Made by a program: the position numbers and the translations under genes. The notes below the pieces were generated by a model. The model ran no database searches. It was not told the DNA's origin and worked only from the letters and a program-made list of their open reading frames with translations. Source: Roseicella sp. DB1501 (GTDB taxonomy: Bacteria; Pseudomonadota; Alphaproteobacteria; Acetobacterales; Acetobacteraceae). From it: a stretch of DNA of 64,000 bases. The stretch spans positions 434,001 to 498,000 of the forward strand of contig NZ_JABFHG010000002.1 of NCBI RefSeq assembly GCF_013112485.1, in the 5' to 3' direction. Of this stretch, positions 1 to 6,908 are shown in pieces; positions within the stretch are counted from its first letter, which is position 1, and the number at the start of each line of letters is the position of its first letter.

Positions 1-2
1 AG

Positions 3-125
3 GTAGGAGACGCCAAGCTCGACATGATCGGACTGCACCCGGCCCTACTCTGCCCGCGCTGCCAAGTGGCCGCATCTCGGGCCTGGATCACCTACGCCTG
101 GAAGCGGCGGTATGAGACCGAGTGA
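3..125 (+). CDS. 3' end of an unidentified phage gene
   Basis: An open frame enters from the left edge and ends at the TGA at 123-125. The 40 visible residues contain a CPRC pair (Leu-Cys-Pro-Arg-Cys) of the kind that often binds zinc, followed by a basic and aromatic tail ending RRYETE. The start lies outside the window. I do not recognise the family, and with only 40 residues the call rests on the open frame, the cysteine pair and its place in the prophage. Confidence 0.4.
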   Translation, partial: VGDAKLDMIGLHPALLCPRCQVAASRAWITYAWKRRYETE

Positions 126-176
126 CAGCAGACAGAGGAGTTCCCGGCACTATGGAAGCCGAGCATTCCCTACGCC

Positions 177-1232
177 TTGTGGCTGACTGCGGGGTTGAGT
201 AGGCGAACCAAATCGAAGAGGGCGAGGAGGCGATTTTTGGAAGCGCAAGACTCACTTGATGACGGAAAGTTCTTTCGTGACCAGGAGTTTAACAACGAAA
301 ATCTGCCAAAGCTTTACGGTACAAGGTTCGATAATTGCACTTTCAAGAATACCTCGTTACCGATAATAGATGACGTAATATTCGGCGATTGCACTTTTCA
401 AATAGTCATGTTCGGGCCGACTTTGAACGAAAGTTCGATAATCTCGAACGTCAAGTTTCATTCCTGCAAATTCAAAACATCATTTTTCGCGGTTACATCC
501 ATCCAAAATTGTAATTTTCATGATTGCAGTTTTGATGATCTCACGATCGGGCAAAGCGTCGTTTTAGATCGAAGCTTTTTTATGTTTAGCAAAAACTTTC
601 ATGAAATTAAGGGTTTAGAGCGGTTAGAATTTCACGACAACATCATATACATCAGGAATTTCGACTCTACGCTAGTTAAGCGCACTAATCCTTTGCCGCT
701 TATACTCCGATTTGGCTCCTGGGCTCGCGTGAGATCGATAGGTGCACTGCCACTTTTCGGTATATCATTTAGTGCCTTGGTGGCCATTCCAGCAGTGATG
801 TCGATGATAGCATTATATAATTCGCAAGTTCACCGGTTCACCGAATGGTCGAAGAGCCATGCGTTAAGCAATCAGCCTGATGCCGCCGAAGCACTGCAAG
901 AAATTATCGCGCGCCTTCATCCGCTTCCGATACCGAGCCTAACACTATGGTTGGGCATTTCGACCATTATGCTCGGTGCCGCTTCGCTCAGCTACAACTT
1001 GTTTTGCCCTGATAGAATTAAACAGTTTACTGAGGAGCAATGGAGCAATGAGGTACGCCGACCCCTCCTCCAATACTTACCGTTCTCGTGGCGGAAGCCT
1101 TATCTAAGCGCTGCTACCCTCTTTCTGTATGTCGTAGGTGGAGGCTTAAGCCTTATTATACTACTCATCAAAATGGCGCATTCGTTAGCGTTTATTTGGC
1201 TGAATAGCCACCTGGCATGGTATGCGCTTTAG
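177..1232 (+). CDS. Pentapeptide-like membrane protein, unknown function
   Basis: Residues about 45-165 carry degenerate five-residue periods with central Phe (CTF, CKF, CNF, CSF), which resembles a pentapeptide-repeat solenoid. The second half has three hydrophobic stretches: around ALPLFGISFSALVAIPAV, LTLWLGISTIMLGAAS and FLYVVGGGLSLIILL. A cytoplasmic solenoid anchored by a C-terminal membrane domain is the likely layout. Codon use is AT-rich, with many ATA, TTT and AAT codons, unlike the GC-rich structural genes that follow. It looks like recently acquired cargo. No in-frame ATG occurs near the 5' end, so the TTG start is uncertain. A role in superinfection exclusion or defence is possible but nothing in the sequence demonstrates it. 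Confidence 0.6.
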   Translation: MWLTAGLSRRTKSKRARRRFLEAQDSLDDGKFFRDQEFNNENLPKLYGTRFDNCTFKNTSLPIIDDVIFGDCTFQIVMFGPTLNESSIISNVKFHSCKFKTSFFAVTSIQNCNFHDCSFDDLTIGQSVVLDRSFFMFSKNFHEIKGLERLEFHDNIIYIRNFDSTLVKRTNPLPLILRFGSWARVRSIGALPLFGISFSALVAIPAVMSMIALYNSQVHRFTEWSKSHALSNQPDAAEALQEIIARLHPLPIPSLTLWLGISTIMLGAASLSYNLFCPDRIKQFTEEQWSNEVRRPLLQYLPFSWRKPYLSAATLFLYVVGGGLSLIILLIKMAHSLAFIWLNSHLAWYAL

Positions 1233-1276
1233 AACGATCCACTGACGTTGAGGGGCAGCCAGTGCGGCAACACCTA

Positions 1277-1585
1277 CTATCGGCACCAAGTCAGGCGGAA
1301 CAGCGCTGCATCGGCTTCGCGGGTGAAGCGGACGCCTTTTAGCCCATTCCGCGCCCAAGCGCCGCCGATCGTCTCTCGAAGCCACTTACGGGCTTGGCTG
1401 TCGACCTCGATCTTTCCAAAGCGACCAGGGAAGGTCAGCAGGTGCCCGCACTCGACCACATGGGGGTACCGCTTCTCAAACGCTTCACGCTTGGCGACCA
1501 TCTCCGGCGTGTCGGAACAGAGGCATAGCTGGAAGGCGATCGGCACCCTCAACACAGGGTCCGTTACGGAGGGGAAGAAGATCAT
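1277..1585 (-). CDS. Hypothetical prophage protein, last gene of a reverse trio
   Basis: This 102-residue frame overlaps the stop of its upstream neighbour by four bases (ATGA at 1585-1582), which implies translational coupling. The sequence is soluble, with several Cys residues near the N-terminus (LCLCSD) and a central FPGRFGKIEVDSQARKWL stretch. I do not recognise the family. It is the third and last gene of a reverse-strand unit that begins at 1996 and diverges from the terminase side of the prophage. The coupling and the coding-like composition make it more credible than the plus-strand frame opposite it. Confidence 0.6.
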   Translation of the reverse strand: MIFFPSVTDPVLRVPIAFQLCLCSDTPEMVAKREAFEKRYPHVVECGHLLTFPGRFGKIEVDSQARKWLRETIGGAWARNGLKGVRFTREADAALFRLTWCR

Positions 1586-1779
1586 GCCGGTTCGATATCC
1601 TCGCGCCGCACTAGAGCGAGACCTGGTACTGGCCCGCCGAAAGCCACGTCGAAAACGAGACCGTCGCCGTATATGCCCATCACGCTGCCCTCACGGCCGG
1701 GCGGGATAGGTCCTTCGAGAGTTGCGGCAGGGTTGACTAGGCGAACGGAATCGAAGACCGCGATAGCTTCAGCGGCCAT
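1582..1779 (-). CDS. Small hypothetical protein, beta-rich (65 aa)
   Basis: The frame runs MAAEAIAVFDSVRLVNP... and has short beta-like strands with a GREGSVMGIYGDG turn followed by VFDVAFGG. This pattern recalls small SH3-like domains such as DUF4926, but the match is by eye only. The longer frame starting at 1959 was not used because its first 60 residues are shadow sequence of the overlapping upstream gene. It overlaps that gene by 11 bases (1769-1779) and overlaps the next gene by four bases, so the three reverse genes form one tightly packed transcription unit. Confidence 0.5.
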   Translation of the reverse strand: MAAEAIAVFDSVRLVNPAATLEGPIPPGREGSVMGIYGDGLVFDVAFGGPVPGLALVRREDIEPA

Positions 1780-1996
1780 ACCGCGAAGCCTCGTAAATGT
1801 CCGTTGCGATGATGCGTGATGCGCATGTGGCCTGAACTTCGAACTCATTGCCCGTCTTCGCGTCCAGCAGGGTGACGGTGCAGCATCCCGCCTCATCCGG
1901 CGTATCCATAACGGCCATGATAGAAGCGGCATCAACTGGAAGGAAGCCGCGGACCCCATCGGGGCGACGGACTGGAATGACGATTTTCGGGTTCAT
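1769..1996 (-). CDS. Hypothetical prophage protein, first gene of a reverse trio
   Basis: The 75-residue product starts MNPKIVIPVRRPDGVRG and has a strand-rich middle (CCTVTLLDAKTGNEFEVQ). The ATG at 1996 was chosen over the upstream alternative at 2026 because a TAAATAG element plus GGAT lies immediately before it, as at many plus-strand starts in this prophage. It leads a three-gene reverse operon and is divergent from the endonuclease gene at 2042. The function is unknown. Small regulatory or host-interaction proteins are common at this position, but nothing here shows that. Confidence 0.55.
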   Translation of the reverse strand: MNPKIVIPVRRPDGVRGFLPVDAASIMAVMDTPDEAGCCTVTLLDAKTGNEFEVQATCASRIIATDIYEASRYGR

Positions 1997-2001
1997 ATCC
2001 C

Positions 2002-2007
2002 TATTTA
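2002..2007 (-). promoter_or_regulatory. TAAAT start-site element before gene 1769-1996
   Basis: TAAATA is read on the minus strand. Its first T lies 11 bases before the ATG at 1996. It forms a divergent pair with the element at 2032. Confidence 0.6.
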
Positions 2008-2031
2008 CGCTGGATATAACTCGCACCCGGC

Positions 2032-2037
2032 TAAATC
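2032..2037 (+). promoter_or_regulatory. TAAAT start-site element before the endonuclease gene
   Basis: TAAATC is followed by AGAG and the GTG start at 2042, with the first T 10 bases upstream of that start. It does not overlap a stop codon. Confidence 0.6.
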
Positions 2038-2041
2038 AGAG

Positions 2042-2383
2042 GTGCGCAACAAATTCGAAAAGCTGGTCGCCAAGGCCCTGCCCGCCGACTACAGGTACGA
2101 AGCCGCACGGCTGACGTATCAGATCCCCGCTTCGACCTATACGCCGGATTGGATATCGCCAGATGGCCGGACAATAATTGAGTCGAAAGGGCGCTTCAGC
2201 GAGGAGGATCGTCGGAAAATGCGGCTCATCCGTCAGCAGTTCCCGCACCTCCGCATCATCATGATTTTTCAGAACCCTAGGACGCGGATCAGCAAGCGCA
2301 GCAAGACGACATACGAGGAGTACGCCAGGAAGATCGGCATCGAGGTCATGACGCTCGGAGAGGTCGCCATACTGCTCGGCTAA
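2042..2383 (+). CDS. T7 endonuclease I-like Holliday junction resolvase
   Basis: The product is a 113-residue nuclease of the phage T7 endonuclease I (gp3) family, which cleaves branched DNA such as replication and recombination intermediates before packaging. The residues expected for the PD-(D/E)xK active site are in register: Glu6 in the N-terminal helix, Asp36 in YTPDW, and Glu47 and Lys49 in IIESKG. The spacings (30, 11 and 2 residues) match the T7 enzyme closely. The downstream DRRKMRLIRQQFP and TTYEEYARKIGI segments also follow the family. The start is GTG. Its place directly before the terminase genes suits debranching of concatemers for packaging. The family assignment is firm; the role here is inferred. 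Confidence 0.9.
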   Translation: MRNKFEKLVAKALPADYRYEAARLTYQIPASTYTPDWISPDGRTIIESKGRFSEEDRRKMRLIRQQFPHLRIIMIFQNPRTRISKRSKTTYEEYARKIGIEVMTLGEVAILLG

Positions 2384-2386
2384 ATT
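2381..2386 (+). promoter_or_regulatory. TAAAT start-site element before terminase small subunit
   Basis: TAAATT contains the TAA stop of the endonuclease gene. Its first T lies 9 bases before the GTG at 2390. Confidence 0.5.
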
Positions 2387-2389
2387 ATC

Positions 2390-2908
2390 GTGGCCGGGCA
2401 ATACTGCCGACACAGGCCGCAATCATGCGGCGCCCGGCCTTCCATCATCTGGCCGAGACCTATGCCCTACCCCCGCAAACCCACTGCACTGAAGAAGCTG
2501 GAAGGCACCGCGCGCAAGGACAGGGTCCTTCCGAACGAGCCGATGCCCGACCGCCTGGTCGCTGACGCTCCGCGCCACCTCAGCAAGCGCGCCAAGCGGG
2601 TCTGGCCCGACTTCGTCACCCTGCTGAACGGGATGGGTGTGCTGACGGTCGCTGACGCCTATGCGCTCGAAGCGGTGGTGGAGTGCTACGCGGAACTCGC
2701 TGATGCCCGTGCGGCGCTGCGGAAGCGCGGATCGACCACCTATGAAGCGAACGGCTTGTGGAAGAGCTACCCAGAAGTTCAAATCGTGGCCGACGCTGAC
2801 AGGCGTTTGAAAGCGTGGCTGACGGAGTTCGGCTGCACGCCCGCGGCGCGGACGAAAGTCTCTGCATCGACGGAGAAGGACGACAAAAACCCCTTCGAGG
2901 AGCTATAA
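2390..2908 (+). CDS. Phage terminase small subunit, P27 family
   Basis: The protein recognises the packaging site and loads the large subunit. From residue 25 it reads MPYPRKPTALKKLEGT, the typical opening of P27-type small terminases. A helical core follows (LSKRAKRVWPDFVTLLNGMGVLTVADAYALEA), then RLKAWLTEFGCTPAARTKV, the family's usual C-terminal helix and loop. Two starts compete. The ATG at 2462 gives the family-like N-terminus but has no clear ribosome binding site. The GTG at 2390 sits the standard distance after a TAAAT element and adds 24 residues. It lies directly upstream of the large-subunit region, as in HK97-type phages. Confidence 0.9.
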   Translation: MAGQYCRHRPQSCGARPSIIWPRPMPYPRKPTALKKLEGTARKDRVLPNEPMPDRLVADAPRHLSKRAKRVWPDFVTLLNGMGVLTVADAYALEAVVECYAELADARAALRKRGSTTYEANGLWKSYPEVQIVADADRRLKAWLTEFGCTPAARTKVSASTEKDDKNPFEEL

Positions 2909-2914
2909 TCGGGG

Positions 2915-3169
2915 ATGAAATCATCCATGTTCGACGCGGCCGTCATGGCCTTGCCACCGCTTCGCCTACCATGTGCAGCCCGCCACGCATCCCGTCCCCC
3001 TGCCCTTCTGCTGGTGCGGCACTGGCTAGGCCAGAATGCCACCGGGGCCTGGTCTATCATCTACGATGCGCCCGGCCGCGCGGTGACGAAGGTCATGTTC
3101 GAGCTAGCGGAGGACCGGGTCCGGTATAGCGCGAGGTGGGGGGCCAAGGCATCGCCGCCCGGCGACTAA
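2915..3169 (+). CDS. Small hypothetical protein between terminase genes
   Basis: This 84-residue frame fills the gap between the small and large terminase genes. Its C-terminal half (GAWSIIYDAPGRAVTKVMF, then ELAEDRVRYSARW) looks like genuine folded protein, and its TAA stop at 3167 is part of the TAAAT element that precedes the large subunit, as for other real genes here. The N-terminal half is Pro, Ala and Arg rich and less convincing. HNH nucleases often occupy this position in HK97-like phages, but no HNH motif is present. The function is unknown. Confidence 0.5.
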   Translation: MKSSMFDAAVMALPPLRLPCAARHASRPPALLLVRHWLGQNATGAWSIIYDAPGRAVTKVMFELAEDRVRYSARWGAKASPPGD

Positions 3170-3172
3170 ATT
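3167..3172 (+). promoter_or_regulatory. TAAAT start-site element before terminase large subunit
   Basis: TAAATT contains the preceding TAA stop. Its first T lies 10 bases before the GTG at 3177. Confidence 0.55.
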
Positions 3173-3176
3173 ATGG

Positions 3177-4871
3177 GTGTTCACTGATTTCCCGCATGTC
3201 GCAGAGGGCGTCGGCTATGCCCGAGACGTGGTCGCTGATGCGATCCCCGCCCCCAAATACGTCAAGCTCGCGTGCCAGCGTTTCCTCGATGACCTGACGG
3301 CCGCGGAAGATCCCGCCTCACCGTGGCAGTTCCGACCCGATCTGGCCGAGAAGCCGATGCGCTTCGCCAGCCTGCTCGAAAATATTAAAGGCCCGCAGGC
3401 GGGGAAGCCGCTCTCCCTCCTCCCCTGGCAGAAGTTCGTCTTCGCCAACATCTTTGGATGGGTCGAGCGCGGCACGGAGACGCGCCGCTTTCGATCAGCG
3501 ACCGTCTGGGTACCTAGGGGCAACGGTAAGACGACCGTCGCCGCACCTATCGCGCTCTATCTCACATTCGTGGAAGGTGAAGGCGGCGCTGAAGGCTATG
3601 CAGCGGCGGTCACCCGCGACCAGGCGAAAATCCTGTTCGATACCGCGAAAAACATGGTCAGCAGGTCGACCAAATTCCGCGCCGCTTACGGCGTTGAGGT
3701 CGGCGCGCATGCCATTTACCAGACCCGAAGCGCCAGCAAGCTCCTGGCGGTCTCCTCTGATGCGAAGGCGCTCGATGGCTTGAACGTGCAGGTCGCCATC
3801 CTGGACGAGATCGGCAGCCATAAGACCCCAGAGGTCTACGACGTCATGCTGACGGCCACAGGCAAGCGGCGCCATCCCCTTCTGCTGTCGATCAGCACCG
3901 CCACAGGGAACCTCGCGGGTATTGGGAAGTCCCTGCACGACTATGCGGCTCGTGTCCTTGAAGGAAAGCAGGCCGATGAGCGCCTATTCGCGGTTATCTG
4001 GGCCGCTGACGCCGAAGATGACATCTGGAACCCGGCGACATGGCGGAAGGTGAATCCATCCTGGGGTTTGGCGGTGCAGCCGGACGCCATCGAGGGCATC
4101 GCAAAGCAAGCCAGGAACAACCCCAGCCAAGAATCCGCCTTCAAAACGAGGCATTTGAACATCTGGGTAGGCGCCGACGATGCCCTCTTCAGCACCTCCG
4201 CCTTCAACGCATGCGCGCGCAAGATAACAATCTCCGACTTTGAGGGCAGAGAGGCGCATATCGGCTGCGATCTATCGAGCAAGATCGATTTGACGGCCAT
4301 CTCCCTCTGCATCCCGGAGCGGCAGCCGGACGGATCTCTGCACTACACTGTGTTTTGCCGCTCATACAACAATCGAGCGTCGGTAGACGAGGCTCGGAAT
4401 GCCGCCTACCCGAACTGGGAGGCTGAGAAGCGTCTGATCGTCACTGACGGGAATACAACGGATTTCGGCACCATTGAGGCCGACATCCTGGATCTCTGCC
4501 GCAGGTTCAAAGTCCTTTCGGTCGCCTACGATCCCTGGAACGCGACGCAGCTAGCACAGCGCCTTGCCGCGGAGGGTGTGCCGGTGGTCGAATATCGGCA
4601 GAACACCGGTACACTGTCGGAACCCACCAAAGAGTTCGATGCCGCGATGCGGAGTGGCCGCCTGCACCACGATGGAGATCCCATCCTCGGCTGGTGCATC
4701 AGTAACGTGGTCGGGCAATACGACGCCCGCGCCAATGTCTACCCAAAGAAGCCACGGAATGAGCAGAAGATCGACACCGCGCTAGCGACCATCATGTCGG
4801 TAGGACGCGCGATGCTGGCCGAACCGGAGGAAGAGTCGCCGTACGAGCACCGCGGTCTCGTGCTTCTCTGA
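3177..4871 (+). CDS. Phage terminase large subunit (HK97-like packaging ATPase-nuclease)
   Basis: The motor packages DNA into the prohead and cuts concatemers. The ATPase half has a Walker A loop VPRGNGKTT at residues 112-120 and a Walker B segment VAILDEI around 206-212, followed by the coupling region VMLTATGKRRHPLLLSIST. The C-terminal RNase H-like nuclease begins near IGCDLSSKIDLTAIS with its first Asp, and later has VAYDPWNATQLA with a second Asp. The length of 564 residues is normal for the Terminase_1 group. The GTG start at 3177 follows a TAAAT element. Small terminase lies upstream and portal downstream. Confidence 0.97.
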   Translation: MFTDFPHVAEGVGYARDVVADAIPAPKYVKLACQRFLDDLTAAEDPASPWQFRPDLAEKPMRFASLLENIKGPQAGKPLSLLPWQKFVFANIFGWVERGTETRRFRSATVWVPRGNGKTTVAAPIALYLTFVEGEGGAEGYAAAVTRDQAKILFDTAKNMVSRSTKFRAAYGVEVGAHAIYQTRSASKLLAVSSDAKALDGLNVQVAILDEIGSHKTPEVYDVMLTATGKRRHPLLLSISTATGNLAGIGKSLHDYAARVLEGKQADERLFAVIWAADAEDDIWNPATWRKVNPSWGLAVQPDAIEGIAKQARNNPSQESAFKTRHLNIWVGADDALFSTSAFNACARKITISDFEGREAHIGCDLSSKIDLTAISLCIPERQPDGSLHYTVFCRSYNNRASVDEARNAAYPNWEAEKRLIVTDGNTTDFGTIEADILDLCRRFKVLSVAYDPWNATQLAQRLAAEGVPVVEYRQNTGTLSEPTKEFDAAMRSGRLHHDGDPILGWCISNVVGQYDARANVYPKKPRNEQKIDTALATIMSVGRAMLAEPEEESPYEHRGLVLL

Positions 4872-4877
4872 CGTAGC

Positions 4878-4883
4878 TAAATA
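4878..4883 (+). promoter_or_regulatory. TAAAT start-site element before portal gene
   Basis: TAAATA lies seven bases after the large-terminase stop. Its first T is 14 bases before the ATG at 4892, the widest spacing of the set. Confidence 0.5.
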
Positions 4884-4891
4884 ACGTCGAA

Positions 4892-6178
4892 ATGTCGAAG
4901 AAGAAGCGGTCGAAATCCGCCTCCCCTGCTGACGTCGGCTTTGCCAGCGATGCCGGAACCCTGCGGTTTCTCGGCGGCCTCGGCATCGATGGAGGCTATA
5001 GCAACACAGGCATCCCGGTCACGCCGCGTTCCGCGCTGACGGCTGCGCCTGTGATGCTCGCCGTGCGGGCGCTATCCGACGATATCGGGAAAATGCCGCT
5101 CCTGGTTGAGCGGCGCCAAGCCAAGGGCGGCTGGGTCACGGATGCCGATCATCCGCTGAATGCCGTCCTGGCGCGGCCTAATCGTTGGCACACCGAGTTC
5201 AGTTTCAAAGCCTACGCGGTCACCAGCTACGCCATGCGGGGCAACAGCTTCACCGTCGTCCTCAGAGACGGCCGCGGCCGGGTCCGTGCCCTGGTGCCGG
5301 TCTCCCCTGACCAAGTGCAGGTGCAGGTAAGCCAGCGCGGGGTGATCGTCTATCAGATCACCCATCCGTTGATCATGAAGGGTGAAAGCATCTGGGTCGA
5401 AGCCTCAGACGTCATGCACACCTTCGGCGTCTCGCTCAATGGCTACACGGGCGTCTCGCCCATCAGCGTCGCTGCCGAGAGCATCGGCGTCACCCTGGCG
5501 ACGCAGCAGCACGGTGCCCGTCTGTTCTCGCAGGGCGCACGGCCGGGTGGCATTCTGTCGACTGACCAGAAGCTATCCGACATCGCTATCACGAATATCA
5601 GCAAGTCGTGGAAAGAGGCGCAGGGCGGGTTGAATGGTGCGCATCGCACCGCCGTCCTTGAAGCCGGGATGAAATATCAGCCCGTCTCCATGAGCAACGA
5701 CGACGCGCAGTTCCTAGAGACCAGGCAGTTCCAGATTCCCGAGATCGCGCGCTGGTTCCGCGTGCCGCCGAGCAAGCTTTTCGACTTCTCTGAGGGGCAC
5801 TACGACAATGTCGAGAGCCAGGAGCGCGCGTACATCAACGACGCCCTGATGCCGATCACGACCAGATTCGAGCAGGAATGGGCTGCGAAGCTCCTATCCC
5901 CGGCCGAGCAGGGCCAGGTCCGCATCCGCTTCGACTACGACGCGCTCGTGCGGGCCAACCAGGTCGATCGGTACAATGCGTACCAGGTCGGCCTGAACAA
6001 CGGCATCTTGAACCGCAACGAAGTTCGTGCGGCCGAGGGCATGACGCCCGTGCCGGGCGGTGACGAGTACCGGGTGAGCGTGCAGAGCCTCCCGCTCGAC
6101 GCAAATGGCCAGCTTCAACAGCCGAATCCGTCGTCCAGCAATCCCGCCGCCGACGCCGCGGAGGACGACGCAGCATGA
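4892..6178 (+). CDS. Phage portal protein, HK97 family
   Basis: The product forms the dodecameric ring at the capsid vertex through which DNA passes. The 428-residue sequence has the family's landmarks: an N-terminal region with VMLAVRALSDDIGKMPLLV, the segment HPLNAVLARPNRWHTEFSF, and RQFQIPEIARWFRVPPSKL near residue 285, followed by ERAYINDALMPITTRFEQEWAAKL. The C-terminus ends in the usual flexible Pro, Ser and Asp stretch. Its stop overlaps the protease start by four bases (6175-6178), giving coupled expression. Confidence 0.97.
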   Translation: MSKKKRSKSASPADVGFASDAGTLRFLGGLGIDGGYSNTGIPVTPRSALTAAPVMLAVRALSDDIGKMPLLVERRQAKGGWVTDADHPLNAVLARPNRWHTEFSFKAYAVTSYAMRGNSFTVVLRDGRGRVRALVPVSPDQVQVQVSQRGVIVYQITHPLIMKGESIWVEASDVMHTFGVSLNGYTGVSPISVAAESIGVTLATQQHGARLFSQGARPGGILSTDQKLSDIAITNISKSWKEAQGGLNGAHRTAVLEAGMKYQPVSMSNDDAQFLETRQFQIPEIARWFRVPPSKLFDFSEGHYDNVESQERAYINDALMPITTRFEQEWAAKLLSPAEQGQVRIRFDYDALVRANQVDRYNAYQVGLNNGILNRNEVRAAEGMTPVPGGDEYRVSVQSLPLDANGQLQQPNPSSSNPAADAAEDDAA

Positions 6179-6840
6179 ACATCGACATCACCCACTTCAA
6201 GGCTCTGGCGGCAGACGGCCGCTCCATGACTGACATCGTGGTCCGTAGCGGTCCTCTCCCCTCCCCTGCCGAAGTGCTGGGTGATCGCACCGCGCGCTTC
6301 ACCATCTCGACCGAACGGGAAGACCGTGATGGCGATACCATCTCGGTCAAGGGGTGGCAGACACAGGACTTCGAGCGCAACCCGGTCGTCCTTTGGGGCC
6401 ATGACCAGGGCAGCCTGCCGATTGGCCGGGTCACGCAGATCGGCGTTGAAGGCCGATCGCTGAAGGCCACGGTGGAGTTCGTCCCCGCAGACGTGCCGAT
6501 TGCAGGCCAGATGGCCGAAGCGGTCTTCCGCATGGTGCAGAGCGGCTTCCTGCACGCGACAAGCGTGGGCTTCAAGCCGCGCGAGTGGGATCTGTCGGAT
6601 CGCAAGGGCGGCAGCGTCGATTTCAAGCGCCAGGAATTGCTTGAACTCTCGATCGTATCCGTCCCTTCGAATGCCGATTGCATTGCTGAACCGGCGCGCA
6701 AGTCGGTCGAAGCGATCGAAGATAAATCAGATTCGAATGCCGTGACCTCTCCGGAGGCCGCGGAAGGCCAAGTGGCGAAAGCCGCTGCGGCCAAAGCCCG
6801 CCGCGCCCGCGCGCTGCGGCTGATCATGCTGGGGAATTAG
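6175..6840 (+). CDS. HK97-family prohead protease (peptidase S78)
   Basis: This serine protease removes the scaffold-like N-terminus of the capsid protein during prohead maturation. The catalytic His76 is in VLWGHDQG and Ser130 in HATSVGF, the hallmark pair of the herpesvirus-protease fold. The segment REDRDGDTISVKGW is also typical of the family. The last 50 residues are Ala and Lys rich and probably disordered. It is translationally coupled to portal and followed after 68 bases by the capsid gene. The normal cassette order of portal, protease and capsid supports the call. Confidence 0.97.
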   Translation: MNIDITHFKALAADGRSMTDIVVRSGPLPSPAEVLGDRTARFTISTEREDRDGDTISVKGWQTQDFERNPVVLWGHDQGSLPIGRVTQIGVEGRSLKATVEFVPADVPIAGQMAEAVFRMVQSGFLHATSVGFKPREWDLSDRKGGSVDFKRQELLELSIVSVPSNADCIAEPARKSVEAIEDKSDSNAVTSPEAAEGQVAKAAAAKARRARALRLIMLGN

Positions 6841-6908
6841 CCCCGGCACACCACCGCAACGCGCGTCAGCGATGCCGCGCGCAATAACAATAAGAAACAG
6901 GTAACCCG

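Noticed and set aside
1248-1709. Plus-strand frame of 153 codons opposite the reverse trio
   Set aside because: Basic, Arg and Ser rich shadow sequence without start signal; the reverse genes are coupled by overlaps.
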